From Merluccius polli (lineage: Eukaryota > Chordata > Actinopteri > Gadiformes > Merlucciidae), in contig JAOPHQ010006257.1 in assembly GCA_030340625.1 (NCBI GenBank), forward strand, positions 1 through 64,000: a DNA stretch of 64,000 nt, given 5' to 3'. Each line of letters begins with the position of its first letter. Position 1 is the stretch's first letter. Position numbers and translations under genes: made by a program. This document shows positions 1 through 11,299 of the stretch, one piece after another. The notes under the pieces are model-generated. The model did not search any database. It saw nothing but the letters and a program-made list of their open reading frames with translations, and was not told the DNA's origin.

Positions 1-671
1 TTTCTCAGGGGTCGGCCTTTGGACCAATCTACTTCTCATTGTACATGCTTTCTCTGGGTCATTTGTTCAGTCATTTCCAAGCTGTGTCATATCACTGCTT
101 TGCCGATGATACAATAACCTGAATCAACTGTCCTCCCTCCATGATTGCTTAGCCGCCATCAAAGATTAGATGTCTCTCAATTTCCTCCACCTAAACCCTG
201 ACAAAACAGAAATTATTTTCATTGGACGTGATAGCTTTGCCAGTTTATATGTTAATTTCACCCATATATCAATCCTACCACTAAGAATCTTGGTATCATC
301 TTTGATCAGTATATGACTTTTGACCATCATGTTACTAAGCTCATCCAGTCCTGTTTTCTTCAAGACAAGACATATCGCAAAAATCAGACGTCTTCTACAG
401 ATCATATTATTCCACACTTTCATTTTCTCCTGTCTAGATTATTGTAATTCCCTCTACACGTGTCAAGCTGCTCTAAATCGCTTAAAGTTGGTTCAAAATG
501 CAGCCACCAGGTTTGTTTTTGTTTGGTCTGTCTCTCTTTGTACTGTGTTTTGTATTGTAATATTTTGTAGTGTATTATATTGTTTATATAGTAATAGTTT
601 ATAATTCATTTTTTATATTCTAACATTGTTTTTATCTCATTTACTTGTTCATTTATATATTGTGTGTATGC

Positions 672-708
<37 letters not shown>

Positions 709-763
709 GCACTTTGGAACTGTGTTTTTTAAAGTGCTATATAAATAAAGCTTTACTTACTTC
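1..763 (+). mobile_element. LINE fragment, L2-like, 3' part of reverse transcriptase plus 3' tail
   Basis: Frame 3 from base 3 reads GSAFGPIYFSLYMLSLGH and then FADDT, the reverse-transcriptase core with its catalytic FADD. It stops at about base 121. Further pieces follow in shifted frames: NPDKTEIIFIG (about 197-226), a stretch near 424-480 reading SCLDYCNSLYTC, and LKLVQNAATRF. Together they are the C-terminal part of an L2/Rex-type LINE protein. The end holds an AAGCACTTTGGAA-type tail, ATAAATAAAGC and TTACTTACTT, the usual 3' end of such elements. Stops and frameshifts make it non-functional, and the 5' part lies outside the window or is truncated. The L2 assignment rests on recalled family motifs. 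Confidence 0.75.
674..706. repeat. (TG)n microsatellite inside the LINE 3' region
   Basis: Uninterrupted TG dinucleotides lie between the coding remnant and the LINE tail. Confidence 0.95.
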
Positions 764-2751
764 TGATAGACAATTGCATTATACGCCAAGAGACTATTGA
801 ATCAACTTCCTTTTCTTTTTCGAAACATGAGAAAGAGGAGATGAAAGCTGGGATAAACTTTTCAAAGTAAGAGCAAAACAATTGCACAGTAGAAGAGCCT
901 CTCAATTCTGAGTCAATAAACTAACTGGACAAAATGTATTAATATTTTACAGAAAAAGATGTAAAAAAAGAAATTAAAAAAATGTATTTGCTCTTGTACA
1001 TTGATTTTGACAATATAGATATAAGATATGATAATCAATACACAAGCAAGTCATTCTTTTTTCTTGACATCAATAAATCATGAGTGGTTTTTTTTCAATG
1101 TAATCGTGAGTTTGTGTCATTCGCCTCATAGTTTCTCCTCTCTCTCTCTTGCTCTCTCTACCTATTTTAATCTATTAAACCACACACAGCTACAAACCAA
1201 AGTAAAAGAAACGTAGCCGCGTGTGGGTTCAATGGCGCATTAGTGCCGATGTAATGACACACTATCCGCGCAGAGGATGTGTGCGTTAATGTCACATGAG
1301 TGCACTTCATGTGTGCGCCGGCAGTGACATTAATACGCATGTCTGCTTAAAACCACTCTGGACGCCATCAGCCAAGACAAAGTATTTAAGAAGAGCTAAT
1401 TACGCCGTATTGTGTGTAGGAGGGGGGAATATTGAGGTGGTGGTGGTGGAAATGCATGTCCCCTACTCTAATAGAGTACGAAATATACAGTATATATAGT
1501 ACAGACAGAGAGGGTTCTGGGTAGCCAGTTTTGTGCTACCTCGGTGCAGATGTTGTTCATGAGATGTCCATTAAATGCTATGTCTTTTATGGCTATCCTT
1601 TTTTGTCCAGCATACGCTAGCTGTGCAATTTGGCACTGTTATGTTACCGTTTGTCTATTCTGTGTACTTAGGAAGGAATTGATCAATTCATCGAAATTAA
1701 GAAAATGAATGGACTATATTTTCGATCATTGATTAATTGTTATAGTCATTTATCAAGTCAAATTACCTTATTTGCTGCTTATTGCTTCAGAAATTAAACG
1801 ACTTGTTTGTAATTAATGAAAAATAACAAATATATACATAATAATTGTTAGTTGCTACCCTAGATACAAACATTTTGTCAAACAAAAACTTACACGAATG
1901 TACATTTTGCCACTTACAGTGAATAGTAGACACATGACATTCATGAACAGACCTGTAGGGTTTAGGCTTCTTGCTTAAAAACATACAGTTAGAACATCCT
2001 GCCCCCTTCTACTACAACTGAATTGCTCACTGTGCATTATATGAATGCATTTCGGATAACGAGAGAAGAGTGACGAGGGAATCACTCATGTAGGAGAAAT
2101 AACAAGCGTCCTTAACCTTAAAATCGTCCCCTCAGCATTTCGAAAAAAGGACAGATATATCAAGCTATGAATATGATTATGACCTTCAACTGAGGAGAGC
2201 GAGCACGCCTGTGTGAATGTTGTTGGTGTGAGGTTATTTTTGAGCATCAGTTATATGCCTACTGATGAATGTCGAGAACATGAGACAGTGAGAAGAGAAG
2301 TGGTCGGAATGGCATGTCACGGCCAAAACGCTGGATAATTATCACAGACACTGGCTGTCAAATTTCACACATTTCTCCGGATGAAAGTTCTTGGTGGAAT
2401 GATGTACTAGTCATGGCAGTGGGACACCAAACACAGCCAGCTATTTTTCCTCAGACGGAAAAATATAAGGTAACACAAATGGATACAGAAGCCTGTTTCC
2501 CGAGAAGACCTGAAGATTTGAAATTCGGATGTATTGTTGAAAAATCGGAAGTTATAATTGTTTCACTAGAGGGTTTCTTTTGTAATAACGATTGTAAAAT
2601 ACTGAAAGGAGCGAAATGAAAATGAAGCCCTTAATGAATCCCATTCATATTTCAAGCAAATAGTGCCTTGAAAAATCGGAAATAAGTTTCTTGTTTTACG
2701 ACCGATGTGAAAATGAATACGAGTGAAATAACAATCCAGCCATCGAATAAA
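764..2751. other. Unannotated AT-rich sequence
   Basis: No gene or recognised repeat. It holds an imperfect inverted repeat around 1283-1338 and a short CT-rich patch near 1138-1160. A 101-codon frame continues at 2314-2619 but has no recognisable motif. Confidence 0.5.
1283..1338. repeat. Short inverted repeat
   Basis: GCGTTAATGTCAC at 1283-1295 faces GTGACATTAATACGC at 1324-1338. The arms pair apart from a 2-base insertion and flank a CpG-bearing loop. Function is unknown. Confidence 0.5.
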
Positions 2752-2769
2752 CCCCCCCCCCCCCCCCCC
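2752..2769. repeat. Poly-C run (18 nt)
   Basis: Homopolymer C in otherwise AT-rich DNA, a likely site of sequencing or length error. Confidence 0.95.
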
Positions 2770-3018
2770 ATTGTCATATACCCTTACATTGATATCTAAC
2801 TTGACATTACAGACATGATGCAACAAAAGTCAAGATGTTTTGCTGGTTGAACTGAAGACCAAAGAAATGCCGTTTTTTATGCCATTTTTGTTGGTACCCA
2901 GATAAAGCATACATCTTTCTGCATTTATGGTTTTCATTAATGAAACACCTCTACATACCATGCCCTTTATAAACCATATGGAACCATCCATTGAGACACC
3001 ATGGACAGGTAACAGTTT

Positions 3019-3091
3019 GGACTTTTTTCTAGTCTGAGTCCATGTCATGAGCAGGTAGCTACTTGCTCATGACTCAGACAGAAAAAAGTCC
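3019..3091. repeat. Near-perfect hairpin (palindrome)
   Basis: The left arm begins GGACTTTTTTCT and the right arm ends AGAAAAAAGTCC. The inner arms GTCTGAG/CTCAGAC and TCATGAGCA/TGCTCATGA also pair. The arms are about 32 bases and differ by one extra A and a 6-base insertion in the left arm. The palindrome ends one base before the 4-bp duplication of the neighbouring solo LTR, so it was probably part of the insertion site. Confidence 0.7.
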
Positions 3092-3095
3092 CTAT

Positions 3096-3499
3096 TGTTG
3101 TGATGTTCTTTGAGGAAGAAGGCCGCCGACACAGGATCGCTTTTAACTCACTTTATTTGTTTAGGTTTTGGTCTATTATCTATGAAGCAAATGGAGAGGA
3201 ATTGTATCATTCACGCATGGAGCGACTCTTAGCTGAATATCTAATCGATACGCTGCCTATAGAGTTTCTGCCCTCCCCTGCTTGTGTGCGCTTGATAGTA
3301 CCTGGGCAGGCGTGGCCTCTATGACATGTAATATGCTCTGATTGGCTATGGTTGAGCGCCCGCCTCCAGGTATATTATGTATGCTGCCATCTGGTGGCCA
3401 GGTACGGTTAATACAGCTTATATATTTGTTTCTGTTCCCTAGTGGCTATGTGAGGATATTACAGCCTGTTGATACATGTGCTATTATTTATTCGTAACA
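3096..3499. mobile_element. Solo LTR (404 bp), probable Ty3/gypsy-type
   Basis: The segment starts TGTTGTGATG and ends TTCGTAACA, giving TGTT/AACA terminal inversions and the TG...CA rule. It is flanked by the 4-bp direct repeat CTAT (3092-3095 and 3500-3503). Inside are a CCAAT box in reverse (CTGATTGGC near 3337) and TATA-like sequence. No internal retrotransposon sequence lies beside it, as expected for a solo LTR left by recombination. The short TSD is the main uncertainty, and the strand is not determined. Confidence 0.6.
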
Positions 3500-3503
3500 C
3501 TAT

Positions 3504-3545
3504 AGGGATTAGGTTTCTTGCTCAGGGGAGGCCTACAGGCTACAG
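3504..3545 (-). mobile_element. SINE family A fragment
   Basis: It holds the reverse of the family's middle section, CTTGCTCAGGGGAGGCCTAC, matching the CTTGCTCAAGGATGCCTAC type found in other copies here. Only about 40 bases remain between the solo LTR and a hAT end. Confidence 0.5.
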
Positions 3546-3641
3546 GGGTGACCAGACGTCCCTGTTTTCCGGAGACAGTTTCCAATTTTCCAGGGACAGT
3601 CCCAGTTTTTGGTGGCCTGTCCCCGGAAATGTCCCTGTGTT
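3544..3641. mobile_element. hAT-type transposon end fragment
   Basis: It begins GGGGTGACCAGACGTCCCTG and repeats the CCGGGGA/GTCCC theme. This is the same terminal family as the complete element at 47773-48586, whose ends are TAGGGTGACCAGA. No opposite end was found downstream. It runs into a poly-A stretch. Confidence 0.5.
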
Positions 3642-3654
3642 AAAAAAAAAAAAG

Positions 3655-4197
3655 AAGGATTTTAAATATATGAATAGATTTTGAAAGGACAAAGGTTCTA
3701 GCTTGCTCATGAATATTTGTTTTGAGACAGTTGGTAATTAGTCTTGTATCTATCTGATAGGCTGTGACACAGCTGTATCATAAAGAATAGGCTATCAATA
3801 CACTATAGAATGATTCTCTATACAAAAGCTTAAAATACATCATAGTAAATCATTGTGCCCAATGTTTTACTAGAATACATTTACCATGGCAAAACTATTT
3901 GAATTTCAAAAAATAACGGATATTTTGTTGATAAATGGACCGCCAAACTACAAATGTCCCTTTTTTTCATTTCAGAAATCTGGTCATCTTACTATAGGTA
4001 CACTGTGGACATTGATGTTTAAACCCAGAACTTTTTGGCTGGCAGTAGAAGTCAGTGGCTATTTCTCAAGCCACAGCTAATCCCTCAACAAAAAAAACCT
4101 ACCACAACCATGCCCATAATAGATAAACCTCCACTACACACACCCTGAGCTTTCAAGGAGAACAGGGATTAAACCTGCTGTCTTTTCCTTTAGTGTT

Positions 4198-4198
<1 letters not shown>
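3655..4198. other. No recognisable feature
   Basis: AT-rich sequence with a 64-codon frame at 3886-4080 that shows no motif. Nothing supportable. Confidence 0.5.

Positions 4199-4253
<55 letters not shown>
4199..4253. repeat. (CA)n microsatellite
   Basis: About 27 uninterrupted CA units, followed by a CACACACATT extension. Confidence 0.97.
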
Positions 4254-4257
<4 letters not shown>

Positions 4258-4534
4258 CCGCACACACATTGACACACTGACATTACATTACGAATGCTTC
4301 ACTATCTTCCCCCCAGTGTGTAGTTGTTTCCGAGTCCATCTTTCTACACTGCTAATGTTGCTGTGGTTCTAATGTTGTTGTTGTGCCATGGGCATGCGTG
4401 ACTCACCCATGGTCGATCTAAGACTGGTCTGACTGACTAGTGAAATCTCAGGAAGGATCCTAAAAACAGAAATACATACATATTCTCGCTCAACCCTGCT
4501 AAAGCAATGCTTAACGTCACTTATTTGTAGTCCA

Positions 4535-4650
4535 ACAGTCTAATGGTTGAGGTCCCGACTCATTTAACTGGTACAGCATGGCATTAACACCATCAGGGTT
4601 TGGGGTTCAATTCCCATTCCCACTTCACCCATGCTAAGAGTGTATGCAAG
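4535..4650 (+). mobile_element. SINE family B, tRNA-derived head
   Basis: It contains GGCATTAACACCATCAGGG followed by GGTTCAATTCCC, a pol III B-box-like element. The same order of sequence, more intact, is found in reverse at 31310-31500 (GGCATTAACACCCG, then GGTTCGATTCCC). The two copies define a second SINE family distinct from the commoner family A. This copy is decayed and sits directly upstream of a family A copy. Confidence 0.55.
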
Positions 4651-4674
4651 GCCAATCGCCGTATAGTGAGTCGC

Positions 4675-4862
4675 AGTAGGGGCATGATCATTTGGTGGTT
4701 ATAGGGTGACTAACAGCCGAAAGGTTCTGGATTTAAATCCCAATGGCGGTAGCATCCTTGAGCAAGGTGCCTAACCTTGACCTGTGCCCTAATATCATGC
4801 ATCTGAAAATAACTACAATGTTTTGGGTGAAGGCGTCGGCTAAATGACTAAACAGCCAATAG
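4675..4862 (+). mobile_element. SINE family A, nearly full length but diverged
   Basis: The head reads GTGACTAACAGCCGAAAGG then GGATTTAAATCCC (decayed B box). The middle has CTTGAGCAAGGTGCCTAACC, and the tail has GGCGTCGGCTAAATGAC. These match the family order best seen at 46691-46889. The GTCGCTTTGGATAAAAG motif is lost in this copy. Confidence 0.8.
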
Positions 4863-7740
4863 TAGACTAAGTAGCATTAGGTAAAATAGCCCTCCAAATG
4901 AAATGCATTATTATTTTCCATTCAAAGGCTAGCCAACCCTGTGTGGCTGTGTGGCAGTGGACTTATGTACCTGGCCTGCTGCCAGGGAGTGTGGTTAGGA
5001 TTAAGGACCCCTCAAGTTGCCTTTCACCTTTCCTACTTTGTAGTCTAAGCCTTTTCTCTCTCAATAAACAACTGATAACAACACGCAGTGTCTGTCTGTT
5101 TCGCTGCTCATATTTGCAATGACTATTTCAACATAAAGATCTCCCGAATCTGCCTCACAATCAACTCATGTAAGCCTATCCATCAATAATACATATCAGA
5201 CACTTTGCGATGCTGTCCCACATACTACAGGTAGTGAAGTCATTCATTTAATTCTATTTTCAAACAGTTTTTCGGTGTCCAATTATTAGGCCATCCTACA
5301 AATCTACACACTCTAAGATGAGATGATGTCGGTTGTTCAACAGTTTAACAGGAGCCCACTTGAACTTGGATGATGATTCTTCAAAATAAATTGACATTTG
5401 GAGGACGTGAGTTTTTCCTCGGCCTTAAAATGTAACTTCAATTTGGAAAACTGAGTGTGTGTGAGTGACTGAGTGTGTGATAGAGAATGAGTCTGGGAAT
5501 GTGTGTGAGTGTCTTGTCTGACGTTTACCAAGCATTTCAACATAATGGACGGAGGTTTAAGACCGGAGAAGGCACAATCAAGTGATTTGTTATCACAACC
5601 AGGTGCTCAAGTCGGCACAAATTGACACAGTGGGGGAAAAGGATACCAAAGTCAGCAAAAAAAAATGGGTATGAATCTTAACAGCAAAATTGGTCACTTT
5701 TCCGTATAAATTTACAGTATATCTCAGCACACTTTGTTCAGTGGACAGACAAACCACTCTAAATGGGATGCCCTTGCATTGCATGGTCACTCACACACAC
5801 AGACATCTCTAGGGCACTGGGAGGCAACAGCGCCAGGCACCAGGCACCCCCATCCGACCCCACCCCACCCAGTTCAGAACGACCCAAACAATCCATTGGG
5901 AACAGTTGACAGCAAAACAATGTTTCCACCACAGCAGTGTTTGTTTTAATCACTGGAATCTGGAGACTTTTTGACTGTGGTGTGGATGACACCCTGGTCT
6001 GTCAACGGTCTGTCACCAAGGTCAAAGGTTGTATAGTTGTCGGACATTGAATATATATGGTTTGTATAGCATTGCAATTCATCTATCTATTATTTATCGG
6101 ATTTTAACTATGCTTGCAATTCCAAAATATTCCAAAATGATATTGGGATATATTATGCAGCACTTGAGATGAAACAGTAGAAGTTAGTCTGTTTTGGGGT
6201 TTTTTTTCAAAGTGCAAGGAAATTCCTACATGGACTTTACCGTATCTGGAATTGGTACACACTTTTCATGAAAGCCACAAGACACCTCTTAGAAAACTGA
6301 AGCTGATCTGAATGAGCCGCACGTGGCTTTCTATCTCTGTCTCGCTTTCTCTCAAGGGAGGAAGGAAAACAGGGTCAGTCTTTTGTACTCGTCATAACCC
6401 TCCCACCCCCCACCATCCCCCTGGCCCACAGTGACCGCAATGTGTCTCAGGGACTTTAGCTCCACAAAAGGGACAGGGCGATCGACACCGCGGTGTCACA
6501 AGAACAGAGAGAGGGAGAGAGAGCCTAACCCTGGGGGAGGAATGGCTTCCTTGTGGCCATTTTGAAAAACACCATCTTCCAGGGCCATCTTCCCTGATGT
6601 GTTGTCCCCTCTCTTCTCTCTTCCTCTTCTAAGCTTGTCCTGAGGGGCAGATTTTTCCTCTCTGTCGGGGGATCATAGTGCGGTGGTGACAGAAACATGC
6701 CTCCCAGACCGATGGCTGCTTCTAAACACACAGAGTAGGAAGCCCAAAGCGTTGGGTCACGAGACCATAGAGTAGAAAACACAAACACTTTGTCCTGTTA
6801 TAACTGAAAAAGAAAACTAAAACAAACCACTGAAAAAATAAATGTCATTTTTTTTACGTGCCCACACTTATTTCCATATTTTTGTCTGTTTATATTATGT
6901 TTAACAGATGCTGTTTAACTATATTTAAATAAAAATGTAAATTGATATGTGAATTGTATTAACCTAAACTTGAAAGATGTTTGGTTGGTATTCACATCCA
7001 TTTTACCGCATTTACAGTATTTTAGTACAGTAATTTTAATTCATGCTAATCTCTGCCACCTATAAAACCAGGTAAATACTGTCGCCTGAGCCACCCACTC
7101 CTGTAGTAAAGAGTTTTTACTGTGTCACTAAAACTTTATATTCATAAAACACAGAATTTAATGAATTGTTTTGAATTCTTTATTTGTAAACATGTCCTAT
7201 TTTGAGCTAAAGTAAATATGATACATGGTCATATGAGCCAAGCCAGTTTGAGTGACAGTTGGCCTCTCCGTCACTCTCTGGTGTTTGCAAATCCAATGGT
7301 TTTCACATTCTCATGAGTGACATGTACAATTCCTCGCGACAGGCAGACATTTTCATCTACCTGCCCGCACCGCTGCTGAGGAAACCAGTTCATTTTAGAC
7401 TCTCCACCCATCACCAACTGTCTTTCCGATGTCTCTCATAACATTTTTTTTTTTACACAATTTAATTTCCAAGAACTCGTCGCTTGAGTTTTGATGAGCA
7501 TTAGCATGTAACTTTGATTCCCTTTTAGTTTTCACAATGAATGCTGTTGGGCACAAATAAAACAAAAAGCATTCACACAGACACCCACACACAAACACAA
7601 ATGAAAACCGTTGATTGCTTTTAGTTTGTCATTGTGGCTAATATCAATGACAGGCTCTTCAACAAACTCACGCTGGGATATTACCGTGAGTACATTTCTG
7701 CCTAATTGGTCTGTCTTTCAAGATGAATCTTTTTGTTATT
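4863..7740. other. Unannotated stretch
   Basis: No gene seen. There is an AATAAA near 5062 in LTR-like sequence without definable ends, a TG-rich degenerate patch (5453-5510), a pyrimidine/purine-rich patch around 6340-6530, and AT-rich DNA at 6800-7200. Several frames of 60-87 codons show no motif. Confidence 0.5.
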
Positions 7741-8080
7741 AATTTGTAGCCCCTAACTCTGTGTGTCCAGAGAGAGCTACATTAGCGAAAGCTACGACAG
7801 AGCGCATTTGTTTAGGAGCTCAAATTTGGTGGTGGTGGTGGCGGGGACGCATTCAATTGCGTCTCACTGGTGTCATCCCGGAGTTATCCAAAGAGCCTGC
7901 TTGAATTGATTAAATGAATTACGCAGGAAATGAAAAAAGGCATTGCGGAGAGAGATTAAATGAGGGCCGTGGAGCCTGGCGCATTCTCGTTCTGGCGGGA
8001 AAATGCGCCCGTGTATGCTAACCTTGAGTGTGGCGGAGCGAGAGGTACATTTTGGCAATACTGAATCAAGAGACAAGGTC
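7741..8080. promoter_or_regulatory. Candidate conserved non-coding element
   Basis: Complex, non-repetitive sequence with TTGATTAAATGAATTA-type homeodomain sites, GAGATTAAATGAGG and interspersed CpGs, next to a GGTGGTGGTGG tract. It resembles vertebrate non-coding enhancers in composition. No cross-species comparison was possible, so this is inference from texture only. Confidence 0.3.
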
Positions 8081-8098
8081 AGAGAAAGGACATTTTCA

Positions 8099-8205
8099 GG
8101 GGGCTAGGTTAGCCTAGTGGTTAGGGTGTTTGACACCGAGATGAAAGGTTCTGGGTTTGATCGCCAGTCTACCGATTTAATCCCCAGTCTACAGGTAAAC
8201 ATTTT
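8099..8205 (+). mobile_element. SINE family A, 5' head only
   Basis: AGCCTAGTGGTTAGGGTGTT (A-box side) is followed by GAAAGGTTCTGGGTTTGATC (B box) and then a CCCCAGTCTACAGG remnant. The tail is missing, so this is a 3'-truncated or decayed copy. Confidence 0.75.
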
Positions 8206-8638
8206 TTTAGCAAAGATGCGGTGGTAAGGTGGCCATTGTTCTAACTCATGAACCACAAACCGTGAGCTGTCAAATGTGTACAGATTTGTCCAAGTTTCAG
8301 TGGATAGGGAAAAAAATCGCCATATTAAGTGAAATGGTGGCAGAACAGTCTCCTAGCTCCCCGAAAATCCCTCACTAATGCATAGACATGACATGTGATA
8401 ATCTGGATCGGTGTTTATCAAGCACAGCCACCTGGGGGGAAGTTGGACAGCAAGCAGGGCTTTAAGTCATAGATTAAAGTTAAATCTCTTGTCACATATC
8501 GTGTGGGAAGCTGACAGAATACTCTTATCAAATATTATAGCACATTAAAATACAAATCTTACCTACCAATGTTTAAAAACCAAAAGATAGAGCCAAGGTG
8601 TTTTTTTTCAGAATCACAGCAATTCATCAGATATTTAG

Positions 8639-8706
8639 TGTGGTATAGTATAGTGTAGTATATAATATAGCATAGTATAGTGTACAGTACAGTAGAGTAT
8701 AGTACA
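8639..8706. repeat. Degenerate (TATAG)n / (AGTA)n tract
   Basis: Repeated TATAG and AGTA units with substitutions over about 70 bases. Confidence 0.8.
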
Positions 8707-8865
8707 GCCCTGGCAAGATATGATTGGAGCAAACGATGGGACCTAATCACATGACATGAAGCACAACAGACACACAAGCATCTTCACCATCACCGACCAC
8801 CCCCCACCCCCCCACAACCACCATCCCTGTCATCCTCCTCATCCCCCAACCACAGAGCGATCATG

Positions 8866-9065
8866 GCGGATAAACAAACTGCAATGTGGGCCAGGGATGT
8901 TCACAGTGCATCAATCACGGCTGACAGTTAGGACGGACGCGAGGAGCTCCATTCATCACCAGAGGACAGGGTTCTCTCCTCCGTGGCCTCAGAGCTAATG
9001 AGCGGTCTCTAAAGAACGGTTAAGGGCACAAGTACCGCCCCGGCCGCGAAACCTCAGAAATGACC
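8866..9065. promoter_or_regulatory. Candidate conserved non-coding element
   Basis: CpG-containing complex sequence with GTGCATCAATCACGG and GAGCTAATGAGCGG. It is non-repetitive and has no convincing frame. Texture-based call only. Confidence 0.25.
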
Positions 9066-9259
9066 GCATTGTAAACGCAAGGGCGCGAAGAGGGCGTCGG
9101 TGTCGCCACCAGGATATTTATCTGTGAAAAAGTGAGGTGGCGTGTCCCCATTTGGGGTGCGCTTTGCAGTGGATGGTATTTCAAGATAAAAGCTGAGAAA
9201 CACAAATGGAAACCACCTCTGTGTGGCCTCTGTGAATGTTGACGATTACAAAGCAAACT

Positions 9260-9500
9260 GTAACCCTATGAACTTTCTCAACTAGTCCCTCCCACCCCGT
9301 TATTTCACGATACTTCAAAATGAAAGCAGACAAATAGGCCTACCAACAGAAACAACATTAAGATTGATGACTAAAAACTAAACCCTATAAACTGTCCTCC
9401 ATGAAATGATAATCATTTCACAATACTTCAAAATAAATAGAGGAGAATATAGGAGAAATACAAACAAAAACAATCTCAATATCAACAATCAAAACGTCAC
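9260..9500. repeat. Degenerate tandem duplication, period about 118 bp
   Basis: ACCCTATGAACTTTC (about 9263) recurs as ACCCTATAAACTGTC (about 9381). ATTTCACGATACTTCAAAAT (about 9302) recurs as CATTTCACAATACTTCAAAA (about 9415). The two units are clearly related but heavily diverged. Confidence 0.6.
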
Positions 9501-9540
9501 TGTCCTCTTCGTGGGTAAATGTGGAAAAGAACTGAACTAG

Positions 9541-9820
9541 CCCCTTCTCTTACTCGATGGCCTCGCCAGTCGCTGTGATCACAGCCGACTCCACTCTCAT
9601 CGAATTAGCACGCGGCCCCCGGGGGCCCCAGGCTCAGGGGCCCGACCGGGGCCTCTGTGGTGAATATTAGATTGCACGCCTCCAGATCTCGTTAAAGGAA
9701 GCAACAGGACAATGTCTGCATCTGCAATGAGGCCTAGAGGCCATTGAGGCAATCCTGACTCCCGGTTGACTTCTCTGATTTGATTGATACTGTGCTGTAC
9801 ATGCGTCAACTGTCCCAAAA
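9541..9820. promoter_or_regulatory. Candidate conserved non-coding element, GC-rich core
   Basis: A GC-rich segment with a CCCGGGGGCCCC palindrome near 9617 is flanked by GTGAATATTAGATTG and GATTTGATTGATAC. It is non-repetitive and lacks a credible coding frame. Confidence 0.3.
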
Positions 9821-9829
9821 AACAAACAA

Positions 9830-11290
9830 GGGGACAAGAGGACTCCCTCTGCGTTCAGAGTAAATTAATTTACTGCCAGGAAGCGTTTTTGGAGAGAAAA
9901 GTGGGAATTTAAGAAGCAGGCGTGACACAGAAGTGGAGTGTATTACACTGCTGGTTTGATCCATTACACACATTAGATACACAGTGGATCATGAAGAGAT
10001 TAATTAGAGAGACTGTTGTCCCGAATACTTACAAGCTCTTGGAAGAGGATTCGTCTCGTCTTTTCTTGTGCCTTTGTTTGCTGTGAAACAAAACAGATAA
10101 CATGGAATTAGATTTGTCCATGGCTGGAATTAATGTTGTAAATAACATGATGGGTCTTTAATGATGTAAAATACAACTCCATGACAGAGACAAATACCCT
10201 TATGACCTGAGGGCAGTAGTGGCCTGTGTAGAATTGTGGGAAATTGCACTTGCAAGCTACATATATGCAGTTGGCAACTGTGACCTGAGGGATCACCAAG
10301 TATTATAGGTAATCCAGTTTAGTTTAAAAATGTTAAATCACAACATGTCCAAATTGGGCATATTTTTACCCATCTTACACCCATCTTACCCTGAAGGCTT
10401 AACTTGTTTTAATTTTTCCAATAAACTATTTGGCTAACTTCCAAGTTGATAAGGCTACAAGACGCCGTGGGCTTGTTCTGACGGACTTGAAATATTGGTT
10501 AAATGCCATGTTAGTGTGCACGTTAGTATTCGAACATTCAAGCGTCACTCACACCAAAACCAACACTTGCTCACGCAGCTGTGAAATTAAGCTATCAGCA
10601 TTATGACGTGTCTTTTGTTTACGACCAAGTCATTCCATAAATAAATTAGCTTTATAAATACAAGCTATATCTGTGAACTCAGCCATGCTTCAAAGATTGG
10701 CAGCTTACCGAAGCTTCTTCCCCGGCAGCTAGACAATATATTCAAAATCCATTAAATCACTACCCACTGAATCAACTATTTAGAAATAGTACAATAACTG
10801 GCAAATTGACACAATTTTATCCGATAATTATTGAGAACGCAGTTAAACACAGCTCTGAGCGTGTATCATAGCACTATAGTCACATGTTTAGCAATCCGAC
10901 AATAATGTGTTCAATTTCTTAGTTCTTTGGGCAGCATTCTTCAGAGAATGTCATTAGTCTTCTTGACAGTCAATGAATGGCTTTGCATTAGTATGACTTT
11001 GCATAAGTAGGATAAGATAATATATTTTGCCACGTACATATTTCATGTACCTACATTTGCTTTATCTTAGATAAAGTCACTGAATTTGTCAGTAGCTAAA
11101 CTATTTCCGCACGCTGATAACTAAATCACTGCACTGTAACTGTTTCACTGCAGTCATCATTTTCCTCATCATGTTAAAAATCTGATTTTCATGGACCAAA
11201 ATTATTGAGAGAGGGGGGAAGAAATCCCTGGGCTGATTGAGCCACAGGTGGCTTGGATTTTTATTCTTTAGATACTTGAAGCTTTCAACA
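9830..11290. other. Unannotated AT-rich sequence
   Basis: No gene or recognised mobile element. AGATTAATTAGAGAGAC near 9998 is homeodomain-site-like. Nothing else supportable. Confidence 0.5.
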
Positions 11291-11299
11291 ATTTCAAAC

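Noticed and set aside
2314..2619. 101-codon frame
   Set aside because: Protein-like composition in places but no motif, promoter or splice context.
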